Shown here in pieces: positions 35,152 through 43,948 of a stretch of 64,000 bases of DNA. The position numbers and the translations under genes were made by a program. This DNA comes from Dehalococcoidia bacterium (GTDB lineage: Bacteria; Chloroflexota; Dehalococcoidia; DSTF01; JACRBR01), in NCBI GenBank assembly GCA_021731085.1, contig JAKFYB010000003.1:1-64000 (forward strand), written 5' to 3'. Under the pieces are notes generated by a model that saw only the letters and a list, made by a program, of their open reading frames with translations, was not told where the DNA came from and did not search any database. The first letter of the stretch is position 1. Every line of letters begins with the position of its first letter.

Positions 35152-35541
35152 CTACGATGGCCATTCGTGATACGGCAGCAGATCGCGGAGGGGAACGACG
35201 CCCGGCTTCAGGATGACGCGCGCGTCGAGGTTCGCCTCATCGACCTGGCGGATGAACTCGCGGCAACGGCCGCACGGCGGCAGGATCGTGACCGCGTCGC
35301 GCTCGTCCTTCCAGACCGCGACGATCGTCACGATTCGCGATTCGCCGGCTGTGATCATCGCGGCGATGGCGGCGTGCTCTGCACAGAAACCCATGCCTGA
35401 CGACGTATCGATGCAGACGCCCACGTGGACGGCGCCAGAGCCTGTGATGAGCGCTGCGCCCACCTGGCCGTACTCCGAGTTGCCGGCGCGGCGGTGGTTT
35501 ACGACGTCCGCGGCGCGAGCGATGAGCTCTTCGTCCGTCAT
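35152..35541 (-). CDS. cdd: Cytidine deaminase
   Basis: 129 aa from the ATG at 35541, whose ATGA overlaps the DUF2975 stop; a TTG eleven codons upstream is possible but less likely. Deaminates cytidine/deoxycytidine for pyrimidine salvage. Zn ligands Cys53 (FCAEH, with catalytic Glu55), Cys90 and Cys93 (PCGRC) mark the tetrameric three-Cys class. The N-terminal YGQVGAALI also fits. Confidence 0.95.
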   Translation of the reverse strand: MTDEELIARAADVVNHRRAGNSEYGQVGAALITGSGAVHVGVCIDTSSGMGFCAEHAAIAAMITAGESRIVTIVAVWKDERDAVTILPPCGRCREFIRQVDEANLDARVILKPGVVPLRDLLPYHEWPS

Positions 35542-36026
35542 GAGGTGGCAGCGTTTATCAGCGGCTTCTTGCAAACGCGTTCAAGTGCCGCTGCCGTAGT
35601 CGCGACGACAATAGCGGCGAGCGTGGCGATGAAACCCAATGCAACGGCACCCGCCGGATCGTCCCCAGCATCGCGTGCATTTATCACAAGGACGATGCCT
35701 CCCGTTACGATCACACTCAGGGTGATGAGCGCGCAGAACTTCATGGTCCGTAGTGCAGTCACAGCGGCGTGCGAGAACATCCGGTCTTGTCTGGCATACC
35801 CCAACAGCTTGAATGCCTGAAAGAGTCCTACGAAAAACGGAACAGAGCCCAGGTATACGAACGCGAGGAATGGATCCTTGAAGTAAATCTCAAACAGGGT
35901 GGAGTCTACGTTCCTACCCTCGAGGTGCGGCTCCCAGAGCATGCCGACCAACACGCCGGCACCAAGAACCACAATGCCTACTTGGGCAAGCACTGTTAAA
36001 CCTCTTCTCATAGACACGAACTCCAT
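35538..36026 (-). CDS. DUF2975 membrane protein
   Basis: 162 aa with four TM segments. SVPFFVGLFQAFKLLGYARQ and MFSHAAVTALRTMKFCALI match the DUF2975 family, small membrane proteins often paired with a YozG-like HTH regulator in Firmicutes, which is absent here. Start taken at 36026 (AGGAAAG 9 nt upstream); an ATG at 36011 is an alternative. Anything longer would run into the tRNA-Ser gene. Coupled to cdd by ATGA. Confidence 0.85.
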   Translation of the reverse strand: MEFVSMRRGLTVLAQVGIVVLGAGVLVGMLWEPHLEGRNVDSTLFEIYFKDPFLAFVYLGSVPFFVGLFQAFKLLGYARQDRMFSHAAVTALRTMKFCALITLSVIVTGGIVLVINARDAGDDPAGAVALGFIATLAAIVVATTAAALERVCKKPLINAATS

Positions 36027-36045
36027 ACGACGAGTCTTTCCTACG

Positions 36046-36135
<90 letters not shown>

Positions 36136-36177
36136 CCGTGTACCAGGCACCCTTTGCCCGGCTCGTCCAACACAGCG

Positions 36178-36201
36178 AGGACAGGTCTGAAGACCTGTCC
36201 T
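36178..36201. repeat. 11-bp perfect hairpin between the tRNA-Ser genes
   Basis: AGGACAGGTCT and AGACCTGTCCT pair perfectly around GA. It could be a processing or termination hairpin, or another dispersed palindrome. Confidence 0.7.
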
Positions 36202-36215
36202 TACGTATTTCGTAG

Positions 36216-36301
36216 TGGCGGAGAGGGTGGGATTCGAACCCACGAGGCTCACGCCTACCGCTTTTCGAGAGCGGCACCTTCAACCACTCGGACACCTCTC
36301 C
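36216..36301 (-). tRNA. tRNA-Ser(CGA)
   Basis: An 86-nt class II tRNA with the same GGAGAGG acceptor, anticodon stem CCGCT/AGCGG with loop CTCGAAA (anticodon CGA), extra arm, T-loop GGTTCGAATCC and encoded CCA. It is about 80 bp upstream of the other tRNA-Ser on the same strand. Confidence 0.97.
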
Positions 36302-36340
36302 GTGATGGTGGGATTATAGCAACGCGATGCTGGCGGCGAC

Positions 36341-36988
36341 TTAGCCCTGCTTCGAGAGCTCTTCGTAGCGTTGCTGCTGCTCGTTCTGGGCGTCGCGCGA
36401 CGCTTGCTTGCCCTCGCGCACGGCCCGCTTGATGCGGCCGAAAATGCCTGACGACGGTTGCTCGGCCTCACCCGCGAGCGCGTTCGCGTTGCGCAGCTCC
36501 GGCGGCACGGCGTCCAACTCGTCTTCTTCGCCGGGCCGCGCGAACAGCCAGATCGCGATGCCAACGGCGGCAACGACGATTGTAAAGATGACGAGCGCCG
36601 GCACAAGATTGCTGCGCTTGACGATCACGACCGGCCCGTGGATGCCGCGCTTCTCCGCCTCTTTCGCCGCAAGCTTCGCGATGCGCTCGGCCTTCTTCGC
36701 GGCAGCGCGCTCCGCTTTCTCGGTGCGGCGGCGCTCCTTCTCTTCGTGCAGATCCTTGGGGTCGAGATCGAACTCGACCTTCCCGAACGGCGTCGCGAAC
36801 TGCCACTCGTAATCGATGTTTGTGTTGTCGTTCTTCTTTTTGCCGTCCGCGGTGGACATCGGCGCGATCGCTTCGACGACGCTCTCGATGCCGCGACCGA
36901 CATCGGGCGCATCAGCTGCGTCGGCAATCGCCGCGACAGCCTGTGCCGCTTCGACGGCGGTGTCGATGTCTTTCGCCTTGAAGAACAT
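36341..36988 (-). CDS. Single-TM protein with charged coiled-coil region, function unknown
   Basis: 215 aa, GGAGG 6 nt before the ATG. Residues 1-45 are Ala-rich; about 78-115 are strongly Lys/Glu/Arg/Ala-rich and probably coiled-coil (KERRRTEKAERAAAKKAER). One TM helix spans about 130-150 (ALVIFTIVVAAVGIAIWLF). The C-terminal 60 residues are polar with a short amphipathic KRAVREGKQASRDA stretch. No signal peptide. No family recognised. Same strand and close to the 119-aa membrane protein. Confidence 0.75.
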   Translation of the reverse strand: MFFKAKDIDTAVEAAQAVAAIADAADAPDVGRGIESVVEAIAPMSTADGKKKNDNTNIDYEWQFATPFGKVEFDLDPKDLHEEKERRRTEKAERAAAKKAERIAKLAAKEAEKRGIHGPVVIVKRSNLVPALVIFTIVVAAVGIAIWLFARPGEEDELDAVPPELRNANALAGEAEQPSSGIFGRIKRAVREGKQASRDAQNEQQQRYEELSKQG

Positions 36989-37030
36989 GGGGCCTCCAAC
37001 GAATGACTCTGGTCAACGAGTGGGCGCGAA

Positions 37031-37390
37031 CTACTTGCCGTTGTTTGTGTCGGCGCCCGTCAGGCCACTGACGACGCTCGCAAACTTACGCACACCAGCG
37101 AGCACGCCGTACGTCCGGACGATGGGCTTGACGGCGGATTGCGACACGTACTGCGTCGTGCCCTGGACGCTGTCCGCGCTTGCCTTCACCGACGTGAGCG
37201 TGGGCTTCACGTTCTCGTCGATGACGCCGATGGACTTCTTCAAGAGGATGCGCGAGAGCAGCCCCAGCACGACGATGAAGACGATGGCCAGCGCGAAGAA
37301 CGTCGCAGTGACGATGGCCATGAAGATGATCGACCAGTCGCGGGCCAACTCGACGTTGGATTCCAGCAGGATGCGCGGAAGTAAGTGCAC
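37031..37390 (-). CDS. Small single-TM protein with DUF948-like soluble tail
   Basis: 119 aa from a GTG (AAGGA 7 nt upstream). A TM helix at about residues 19-47 precedes a helical part with regularly spaced ENVKPTLTSVKASADSVQG, a pattern like DUF948 proteins, then VKPIVRTYGVLAGVRKF. It lies 42 nt upstream of the coiled-coil protein on the same strand. Conserved in appearance but of unknown function. Confidence 0.75.
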   Translation of the reverse strand: MHLLPRILLESNVELARDWSIIFMAIVTATFFALAIVFIVVLGLLSRILLKKSIGVIDENVKPTLTSVKASADSVQGTTQYVSQSAVKPIVRTYGVLAGVRKFASVVSGLTGADTNNGK

Positions 37391-37462
37391 GGGCGGTTCC
37401 TTGGATTCGCTAGCTTCCGCCGATCATACCAAACGTCTCACTGGCTAAGGCGTCTTCCTTGA

Positions 37463-38062
37463 CTAGACAGCAAGGCGGAATCGCAACAGCCGCCATGCCA
37501 CTGTTGCATAGCTCAACGCGCCGACGATGACGAGCGCCCACCAGCACTGCCCGACGATGGCGCCAATCGCGAGCAGCAGCAACCGGACATCGCGCGATGC
37601 GACGCCCATGAGTTCGGACGCGGTGTCCATCCCGCCCATCGTCTCCAGGCGGGCGCGGGAGTACGAGACGAGGATGAAGCCGACCATCGCGGCGAATCCT
37701 ACGACGAGCGGCGCCGGCCAGTCCTCGTACGAGAACGCGTACCAGGCCATGCCACCGGCAATCGCCGCATCGGCCAGCCGATCCAGCGCCGCGTCGAACA
37801 GGCCACCGAATTTGCTGGCCTTGTTCTTTGCCCGCGCGAGATCGCCATCAACACCATCTACGATCGACGACGCCTGGATCAGCACGCCCGCCTCAATGTT
37901 GCGCCCGACGGCGAGCAGCCAGAGCGCCGCCATCGCCATCGCGTACGCGATCACCGACACCTGGTTCGGCGTCAGGGGCGTGTGTGCCAGCGCGCCAGCG
38001 ATCGGCACGGAGACCTTCCGGTTGAAGTATCGGGATACGGGACCTTCGAGCGTGCCAGCCAA
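37463..38062 (-). CDS. CDP-alcohol phosphatidyltransferase family protein
   Basis: 199 aa with about six TM helices. The CAPT motif is complete: D72-G73-x2-A76-R77-x8-G86-x3-D90-x3-D94, giving the two-metal site that transfers a phospho-alcohol from a CDP-activated donor. A TTG start lies 3 nt after the nucleotidyltransferase stop, so the pair is co-expressed. This arrangement is like the separate CTP:inositol-1-phosphate cytidylyltransferase and di-myo-inositol-phosphate-phosphate synthase genes of thermophiles, but phosphatidylinositol-type lipid synthesis is equally possible. Confidence 0.9.
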   Translation of the reverse strand: MAGTLEGPVSRYFNRKVSVPIAGALAHTPLTPNQVSVIAYAMAMAALWLLAVGRNIEAGVLIQASSIVDGVDGDLARAKNKASKFGGLFDAALDRLADAAIAGGMAWYAFSYEDWPAPLVVGFAAMVGFILVSYSRARLETMGGMDTASELMGVASRDVRLLLLAIGAIVGQCWWALVIVGALSYATVAWRLLRFRLAV

Positions 38063-38065
38063 GCG

Positions 38066-38767
38066 TCAGTACGCCGGAGCGCCGAGCCACGCATCGGCGG
38101 CACGGAAATCGTCCGGTGTGTCGACGTCCATCCAGCGCATGCCCGTGACGTCGATGGCGTCGAGCCTGCCGCGGCGCGCGAGCGATGCGAACACGGCTCC
38201 GGCCTCACCATCGCGCATCGCCGGCGTGATCGCGTCGAAGACGTCGGGCGTGCACCAGAACACGCCAGTGTCTAGCGCGTTCCAGACGTCGATGTTCTTG
38301 CCGAGATCGCGGATGCTGCCGTGCATGACGTGCGCGCGTGTCGCTTCGTCGGCGCGAACGTCGTCGGGAGCCGCGCGATCGACGGCGAGCGCGCACTTTC
38401 CGTTGTGGCCCGAAACGATGGACGAGACGAGCGCGGGCTCAACCAGGTGGTCGGACATCGCGAGCAGGAACGGCCCGCCGATGCCGCGCACTTCCCACAA
38501 CGATCGTGCGTTGCCTTCGTCCCACATCGGATTCTCGATGTAGTCGATGGCCATGCCGCAGGGCCGCAAGTTGGCCAACGCCTCCCGGATCTGATCGCCC
38601 TTGTATCCGACCACGACCGTCGTCTCGCGCACGCCAGCCTCGAACAGCGCGTCGAGCACGTGATTGATCAGCGGACGCCCACCTACCTTCAGTAACGGCT
38701 TGGGGGTGTCATTCGTGAGGGGTTGCAAACGACCGCCGTCGCCGGCGGCAAGAATCACTGCTCGCAT
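38066..38767 (-). CDS. Sugar/polyol-phosphate nucleotidyltransferase
   Basis: 233 aa from 38767 (GAGGT 9 nt upstream). The N-terminal AVILAAGDGGRLQPL and KPLLKVGGRPLI are the NTP-binding signatures, VVVGYKGDQI and NPMWDEGNARSLW fit the polyol-phosphate cytidylyltransferase side of the family, and MDVDTPDDF is the C-terminal metal motif. It would make a CDP- or NDP-activated alcohol for the adjacent CDP-alcohol transferase. The substrate (inositol, glycerol or another) is not determinable. Confidence 0.9.
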   Translation of the reverse strand: MRAVILAAGDGGRLQPLTNDTPKPLLKVGGRPLINHVLDALFEAGVRETTVVVGYKGDQIREALANLRPCGMAIDYIENPMWDEGNARSLWEVRGIGGPFLLAMSDHLVEPALVSSIVSGHNGKCALAVDRAAPDDVRADEATRAHVMHGSIRDLGKNIDVWNALDTGVFWCTPDVFDAITPAMRDGEAGAVFASLARRGRLDAIDVTGMRWMDVDTPDDFRAADAWLGAPAY

Positions 38768-38965
38768 TGGGTAAGTACCTCGAGTTATGGGTACGCGTTG
38801 CGCACCGGGGCGGTTCAGAAAAGCCCTCGCCCACTGCGAACATACGCCCATAACATGCGATCTGTCAACCATAAAGATGGTAAGTCGGTCACGCGGAGAA
38901 TCCCGCAGATACAAACAGGAGCGCGAAATCGCGCTCCTGTTGCAATTGCATCGCAGTTCCGAAGC

Positions 38966-39460
38966 CTAGAAGGGCAGGCCCTTGAGCCCCTGCATGCCCT
39001 TCACGGCGGCCATGTCTCCCGCGTGACCCACGGCGTGCATGCCGGCAAGCTGCACCAACCAGGCGACGCTCTTCTTGCCGAAGAACTGCGTCTCTACCTC
39101 GCGGTCGAAGTCGGCATCGCTCAGCGAGCCAACGTACTCGAGGACGGCGTCCTGCACGCTCTTCGAATACTCCTTCATGGGCTCAACGGGAATCGTGCCC
39201 TCATATGCCCACACAGCGAGCGGACTCTCCGGCAGTCCATGCTTTAACGCGAAGGGTGACCAGAGCATCTCTTTGCCCTGCACCGTGCCGTTGATGAAGA
39301 AGTCCATCGATGAGATCGCATGCACGTGCGACTTCGCGGCACTGTTGGCTGTACCGCCAGGCTTCCAGTTGTACTGCGCATCGTCCACGCCGCCAGCGCA
39401 TTGGCCGACCAGCCCGAACATGCCCTCAAGAGATGTCTTCGCGTATTCACCCGTGTTCAA
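38966..39460 (-). CDS. DinB-superfamily protein
   Basis: 164 aa. A TTG at 39460 is chosen because GGAGG lies 7 nt upstream; a GTG 72 nt earlier lacks a site. The four-helix DinB/YfiT pattern appears as YAKTSLEGMFGLV near the start, the metal-type His in KSHVHAISSMDFF, and HAVGHAGDMAAVKGMQGLKG at the end with two His. Members are metal-dependent thiol transferases or of unknown activity. Standalone gene. Confidence 0.8.
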   Translation of the reverse strand: MNTGEYAKTSLEGMFGLVGQCAGGVDDAQYNWKPGGTANSAAKSHVHAISSMDFFINGTVQGKEMLWSPFALKHGLPESPLAVWAYEGTIPVEPMKEYSKSVQDAVLEYVGSLSDADFDREVETQFFGKKSVAWLVQLAGMHAVGHAGDMAAVKGMQGLKGLPF

Positions 39461-39603
39461 GGTCAATCCTCCGATAGTCAGCGCGGCCGATCCGTTCGTC
39501 CACGGGTCACTAGCTTTGCATTGTGAAGTCACTGGATCAAGCGCCCGTGGGAGAGCAAGAACAAAGGGGCAGAGGGAAACAACAAAAGACTGAGGGATGC
39601 GGC

Positions 39604-40692
39604 TTATTCGGCGCGGAGGATTGCCCCGCCGCCGAGCACTTCGTCTCCGTCGTAGAGGACGGCGGCCTGACCGGGGGTGATTGCGCGCTGCGGCTCGTCG
39701 AACACGACGCGCGCATGACGGTCGTCGAGCGGCGTGACCGTCGCGGGCGCGGCCCGCGTGCGATAACGGATCTTGGCTGCGGCGCGGATCGGTCCGGTCG
39801 AAACGCCGCCGACCCAGTTTACGTTCTCGGCGATCAGGGCGTCCGCGAAGAGATGCTCTTCTGGGCCGATCGTGATGATGTTCAACTCCGGATCGATGTC
39901 TGTCACGAAGCGCTTCTCGCCTACCGCCACGCCGAGGCCCTTGCGCTGTCCTACCGTAAAGCCGCCGATGCCCGCGTGTGCGCCGACGACTTCGCCCGAC
40001 ACGTCGCGCACGACGCCCGCCTCCTGCTGCGATCGCTTTGCGACGAACGACTTGTAGTCGCCATCCGGCACGAAGCAGATGTCGACGCTGTCCGCCTTTT
40101 CGGCGAGCGGCAGTCGCATCTCGCGCGCGAAATCGCGGATCTCGGTCTTCGCATAGCCGCCGACGGGGAACATCGTCTTCGCAAGTTCTGCCTGTCCCAT
40201 CGTGTAGAGAACGTACGACTGGTCCTTCGTCTCGTCGACCGCGCGCCGTAGCCGATGACGCCCGCTCGAGTGCTCGATCTGCGCGTAGTGGCCCGTCGCG
40301 AGAAAGTCGGCGTCGAGGGCGACTGCGCGATCGAGCAGGGCGCGGAACTTCACGTGCTCGTTGCAGGCGAGGCACGGATTTGGCGTCCGTCCGCGGCCGT
40401 ACTCGGCGACGAAGTAATCGATCACTCGGTCCTGGAACTCGCGCTCCATGTTGAGGACGTAGTGCGGGATGCCGAGCACGTCCGCCGCCGCGCGCGCATC
40501 GTCCGTGTCGGATACAGAGCAGCAGCGCTTGTTGCCGATGGGGGCGTCCGGATCCTCGACCGTCCAGAGCCGCATCGTGATGCCGATGACATCGTAGCCT
40601 TCGCGCGCGAGCAGTCCCGCCGCCACGGCGGAATCGACGCCGCCGCTCATCGCGACGACCACACGCTGCTTCTTGTTGGTTGCTGTACCCAC
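39604..40692 (-). CDS. mnmA: tRNA-specific 2-thiouridylase
   Basis: 362 aa. Thiolates U34 of tRNA-Lys, -Glu and -Gln with ATP activation. PP-loop SGGVDS (16-21), the catalytic Cys pair Cys107 (NPCLACN) and Cys206 (VDICF), GHYAQI and QSYVLY are all present. Start is a GTG with a distant GAGG. It diverges from rsfS with about 120 bp between. Length is normal. Confidence 0.97.
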   Translation of the reverse strand: MGTATNKKQRVVVAMSGGVDSAVAAGLLAREGYDVIGITMRLWTVEDPDAPIGNKRCCSVSDTDDARAAADVLGIPHYVLNMEREFQDRVIDYFVAEYGRGRTPNPCLACNEHVKFRALLDRAVALDADFLATGHYAQIEHSSGRHRLRRAVDETKDQSYVLYTMGQAELAKTMFPVGGYAKTEIRDFAREMRLPLAEKADSVDICFVPDGDYKSFVAKRSQQEAGVVRDVSGEVVGAHAGIGGFTVGQRKGLGVAVGEKRFVTDIDPELNIITIGPEEHLFADALIAENVNWVGGVSTGPIRAAAKIRYRTRAAPATVTPLDDRHARVVFDEPQRAITPGQAAVLYDGDEVLGGGAILRAE

Positions 40693-40784
40693 CGGACCGA
40701 TGCCTCACGACTAGTCGACGACTGGGCGCAGCTAAAGCTACGCCGCTACTGACCTACTTGTACAGACAGGGTAGCAATCACCGC

Positions 40785-40790
40785 TATACT
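40785..40790 (+). promoter_or_regulatory. -10 hexamer upstream of rsfS
   Basis: TATACT, a near-consensus -10, ends 25 nt before the rsfS ATG. A TTGTAC lies 21 nt upstream, a longer spacer than usual. Confidence 0.55.
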
Positions 40791-40815
40791 CGATGACCAC
40801 CAGAACCCGAACAGG

Positions 40816-41172
40816 ATGGAGTCCGCTACGGAGTCGCTAGAGCTCGCAGAGAAGATCGCCGACCTGCTGTCCGACCGGCAGGCCGGCGACATCGTCCTCA
40901 TGGACATCGGTAAGGTCTCGACCTTCACCGACTACTTCGTCATTGCCACGGCCAACAACCCGCGCCAGATGACGGCCCTCATCGACACACTGGAGAACGA
41001 CCTCCGCGACGAGGGCGTGAAGCCGCGCCGCATCGAAGGCAAGCCGGACTCCGGCTGGGTGCTCGTCGACTTTAACGACGCCATCGTCCACCTCTTCGCT
41101 CCAGACGAGCGCACGTACTACAACCTCGAAGAGCTGTGGGCGAAGGGCGTCAGCGTCATCCACATGCAATAG
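40816..41172 (+). CDS. rsfS: Ribosomal silencing factor RsfS
   Basis: 118 aa, typical. Binds uL14 of the 50S subunit and blocks subunit joining under starvation. Seen: ELAEKIADLLSDRQAGDIVLMDI, TDYFVIATANNPRQMTAL, GWVLVDFNDAIVHLF and ERTYYNLEELW, the family core. Only a CAGG abuts the ATG. Convergent with tsaE across 7 bp. Confidence 0.96.
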   Translation: MESATESLELAEKIADLLSDRQAGDIVLMDIGKVSTFTDYFVIATANNPRQMTALIDTLENDLRDEGVKPRRIEGKPDSGWVLVDFNDAIVHLFAPDERTYYNLEELWAKGVSVIHMQ

Positions 41173-41179
41173 CTGGTCG

Positions 41180-41662
41180 TTAGTCGTTGCTCGACGGTCG
41201 TCGGGGGCGCAACCGCTCAGCCACCGCCTCGAAGCGCTCGCCATGTCCCTCGATCTCGATCGCCCGCCCTTTCGCGCCGTCGTACGCGAGACGCAGCATG
41301 AGGTGTTCTTCGGGCATCTCGCCGCCGGCCTGCTCCGGCCACTCCACGACGAGTATGCCGCGCGATGCCAGCTCGTTGAGGGCGAGTTCAGCCACCTGCT
41401 CCGGTTCTTCGAGACGATAGAGGTCGGCGTGGAATAGGCGGAGGGCAGCGCCGTCGTACTCGTTCATGATCACGAACGACGACGACTTCACCGGGTCCGG
41501 CACGCCCATTCCCTTCGCGATGCCCTGTGCGATCACCGTCTTTCCAGTGCCGAGATCGCCCGACAACAGCACGACATCGCCCGCGCGCAGCATCTTGCCG
41601 ATGCGCTCGCCGATCCGCCGCGTCGCCGACGGTGTTGATGTGTGAATCCGGACGACGCTCAT
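41180..41662 (-). CDS. tsaE: tRNA threonylcarbamoyladenosine biosynthesis ATPase TsaE
   Basis: 160 aa. Powers the TsaB-TsaD complex in t6A37 synthesis. Walker A GDLGTGKT (35-42), SSSFVIMNEY as the switch region, FHADLYRL and the WPEQAGG motif. The ATG overlaps the thiL stop (ATGA). Confidence 0.96.
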   Translation of the reverse strand: MSVVRIHTSTPSATRRIGERIGKMLRAGDVVLLSGDLGTGKTVIAQGIAKGMGVPDPVKSSSFVIMNEYDGAALRLFHADLYRLEEPEQVAELALNELASRGILVVEWPEQAGGEMPEEHLMLRLAYDGAKGRAIEIEGHGERFEAVAERLRPRRPSSND

Positions 41663-42687
41663 CGTCCGGCGTCCCCGCGCATGTGATCCCATCCGCCGGT
41701 GCCGACATCGACGGGATTGCCATCCGGGTCGAGCACGCGCACGACGCCCTCGCCCTTTCCCTTCATCTGTCCGACGAGGTGCAACTGGCGTGCGTCCATC
41801 TCCAGGTAGTCGCGGAGGACGCGGTCCGCGACTTCGATCGTGTCCGGCTGGCCGACGAGCAGCAGTTCGTAGTCTTCGCCGCCCGTCATCGCCATCATCC
41901 GCGCATCGTCTGGATACGCTTCGATCAAGTCCTTGTACATCGGGATTAGGTCCGTCCGCAGTTCTGCATCGACGCCGCTCGCGCGGCAGATGTGCCCGAG
42001 ATCCTGCACCAAACCGTCGCTGATATCCATGCCGCAGACCACGCCCGCTCGCACCGCGATGACGCCAGCATCGACGCGCGGTAGCGGCCGCATGTGCGCT
42101 TCAACCAGCCGCGGCTGCGCGTCAGCATCTCCGGCGAGCAGCGCACGGAGGCCACCAGCGGAACTCCCAAGCGGCGCCGTGACGGCGATCACGTCGTCGT
42201 GGGCCGCGCGGTCGCGCCGCAGCAGCATCGGCTCGCCGTCGTCCGAAACGAGCGGCTCGCCCATCAGCGCCACGGTGATCGAGAGCTCGCCCGCCGACAC
42301 GACGTCGCCACCAGCGATGGTCACGTGATACACATCCGCGCATTCACGCAGCCCGGCGTATAGTGCATCGACGTCCGTGACGGCTGTTTCGGGTGGCAGC
42401 GCAAGCGTGACCAGCGCGAACGTCGGCGTGCCGCCCATCGCGGCGATGTCGCTCACGTTGACGGCCATCGCCTTCCACCCGACATCCGCCCACGCGACCT
42501 GCCCCGGAAGAAAATGCACGCCCGCGACCATCGTGTCCGTGGTCGCGATGATGTACGACCGCTCGCCGCTCCGCCAAACGGCGGCGTCATCGCCAATGCC
42601 GACGACCGACCGCTCAGCCGCAGAGGCGCCAACCGCCATCCGCAACCGCTCAATAAGCCCAAACTCCCCAAGATCGCGCACGTTCAC
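41659..42687 (-). CDS. thiL: Thiamine-monophosphate kinase
   Basis: 342 aa. Phosphorylates TMP to thiamine pyrophosphate. GIGDDAAVW near residue 30, ATTDTMVAGVHF with metal-binding Asp, NVSDIAAMGG, ITIAGGD-like VTIAGGDVV, DISDGLVQDL and MTGGEDYELL are diagnostic. GTG start without a ribosome site, only 6 nt from a TATTCT box, so probably leaderless. The thiL-tsaE pairing is common in Gram-positive-type genomes. Confidence 0.96.
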   Translation of the reverse strand: MNVRDLGEFGLIERLRMAVGASAAERSVVGIGDDAAVWRSGERSYIIATTDTMVAGVHFLPGQVAWADVGWKAMAVNVSDIAAMGGTPTFALVTLALPPETAVTDVDALYAGLRECADVYHVTIAGGDVVSAGELSITVALMGEPLVSDDGEPMLLRRDRAAHDDVIAVTAPLGSSAGGLRALLAGDADAQPRLVEAHMRPLPRVDAGVIAVRAGVVCGMDISDGLVQDLGHICRASGVDAELRTDLIPMYKDLIEAYPDDARMMAMTGGEDYELLLVGQPDTIEVADRVLRDYLEMDARQLHLVGQMKGKGEGVVRVLDPDGNPVDVGTGGWDHMRGDAGR

Positions 42688-42693
42688 AGACGC

Positions 42694-42699
42694 AGAATA
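42694..42699 (-). promoter_or_regulatory. -10 hexamer of a predicted leaderless thiL promoter
   Basis: TATTCT on the minus strand ends 6 nt before the thiL GTG at 42687; no ribosome site intervenes. Confidence 0.55.
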
Positions 42700-42810
42700 C
42701 CGGCCTCTACGTGCATTCGCGGTGGATCTGGCGTTCCGACCTCTGGCCTCCGACCTCCGACTCCAGAAGGGCTGCTGCTACCATTCCGGCACTATGTGGG
42801 CACCCCGAAC

Positions 42811-43905
42811 ATGAGCTGGACCGTCGTTGGACAGGATGCCGCCGTCCACGTCCTCACCGCCGCCGTCAAGAACGACCGCGTTGCCCACGCGTACCTCTTC
42901 GCGGGCCCGGGCCACGTCGGCAAGTCGCTCGCCGCGATGCAGTTCGCCCAGTTGCTGAACTGCGCCGCCGAAGGCCCCGACGCACCATGCGGCGAATGCC
43001 GGTCTTGCGAGAAGATCGCCTCCGGAAAACACCCGGACATCGAGATGGTTGGCATCGGCGGCCAATGCGAGGACACGGATCACCCGGATCACTCGAAGGA
43101 CAACTCTCGCGACATCCGTATCTGCCAGGTGCGACGACTTGAGCGCGTCATCAGCCGCGCGCCGTACGAAGGCAAGCGCCGCGTCGTGATCATCGAACCC
43201 GCACACGCGCTCAACGGCGCGATGATGAACCCCGACGTCACGGCTGCGCCTGTCGCCGCGCTCCTTAAGACGCTCGAAGAACCACCGGACGGCGTCGTGT
43301 TCCTGCTCGTAACCGATCAGGAAGAGATGATGCCGGCGACCATCCGCTCCCGCGCCCGGCGTGTCGGCTTCGCGGGCCAGCCGCGCGACCTGATCGAGGT
43401 GACGCTGCGCACGCGATGGGGCGCGGAACCGGACGATGCTGCGGAACTGGCGCGCCTCGCCGGCGGCCGGCTGGGTTGGGCTGTTGCGGCCCTCCGCGAC
43501 GAGAAGCTGCTTACCTCGCGAGCGACAGTGCTCGACAAGTGCGAGACGCTCGCTCAATCGACGATCACCGACCGCTTCGCCGCCGCTTCTACACTGGGCA
43601 GCGCGTACTCGCGCAACCGCGCCGATACGCAGGCAACGTTCGAGCTGTGGCAGGAGTGGTGGCGGGACATCCTGCTGATCGCCGCCGGACGCGAGCAGCA
43701 GGTGGTGAACGTGGACAGATTGGACACGCTGCGACCGCTCGCGGCACAATGCGCCGTACCGGCGGCCGTCCGCGCCCTCAAGGCGATCGCGGACGCCAGG
43801 CAGCAGCTCATCGAGAACGCCAGCCCGACGCTCACGCTGGAGTCGATGATGCTGGCGCTGCCGGTGCTCCGCGCGAACGCCGTGACATCGCGGCTCCGGC
43901 GCTAA
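42811..43905 (+). CDS. holB: DNA polymerase III subunit delta'
   Basis: 364 aa. A clamp-loader subunit. Seen: VAHAYLFAGPGHVGKSLAA (Walker-A-like, about 24-42), the four-Cys Zn module (LLNCAAEGPDAPCGECRSC), RRVVIIEPAHALN, LLKTLEEPP and a TIRSRAR sensor/SRC segment. The C-terminal collar domain is present. An ATG 17 nt upstream is out of frame. It precedes ricT by 43 nt, the same order as holB-yaaT in Bacillus. Confidence 0.93.
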   Translation: MSWTVVGQDAAVHVLTAAVKNDRVAHAYLFAGPGHVGKSLAAMQFAQLLNCAAEGPDAPCGECRSCEKIASGKHPDIEMVGIGGQCEDTDHPDHSKDNSRDIRICQVRRLERVISRAPYEGKRRVVIIEPAHALNGAMMNPDVTAAPVAALLKTLEEPPDGVVFLLVTDQEEMMPATIRSRARRVGFAGQPRDLIEVTLRTRWGAEPDDAAELARLAGGRLGWAVAALRDEKLLTSRATVLDKCETLAQSTITDRFAAASTLGSAYSRNRADTQATFELWQEWWRDILLIAAGREQQVVNVDRLDTLRPLAAQCAVPAAVRALKAIADARQQLIENASPTLTLESMMLALPVLRANAVTSRLRR

Positions 43906-43948
43906 CAGACGAAAGGACGTCCGCCACACGCGGACTTATGCAAGCCAC

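Noticed and set aside
38966-40708. A single 580-codon frame spanning the DinB-like gene and mnmA
   Set aside because: Only its last 164 residues are meaningful; the upstream part is the wrong frame of mnmA. The TTG at 39460 with GGAGG is the real start.
42794-42817. ATG at 42794 as the holB start
   Set aside because: It is not in frame with holB; the in-frame ATG at 42811 opens the conserved N-terminus directly.
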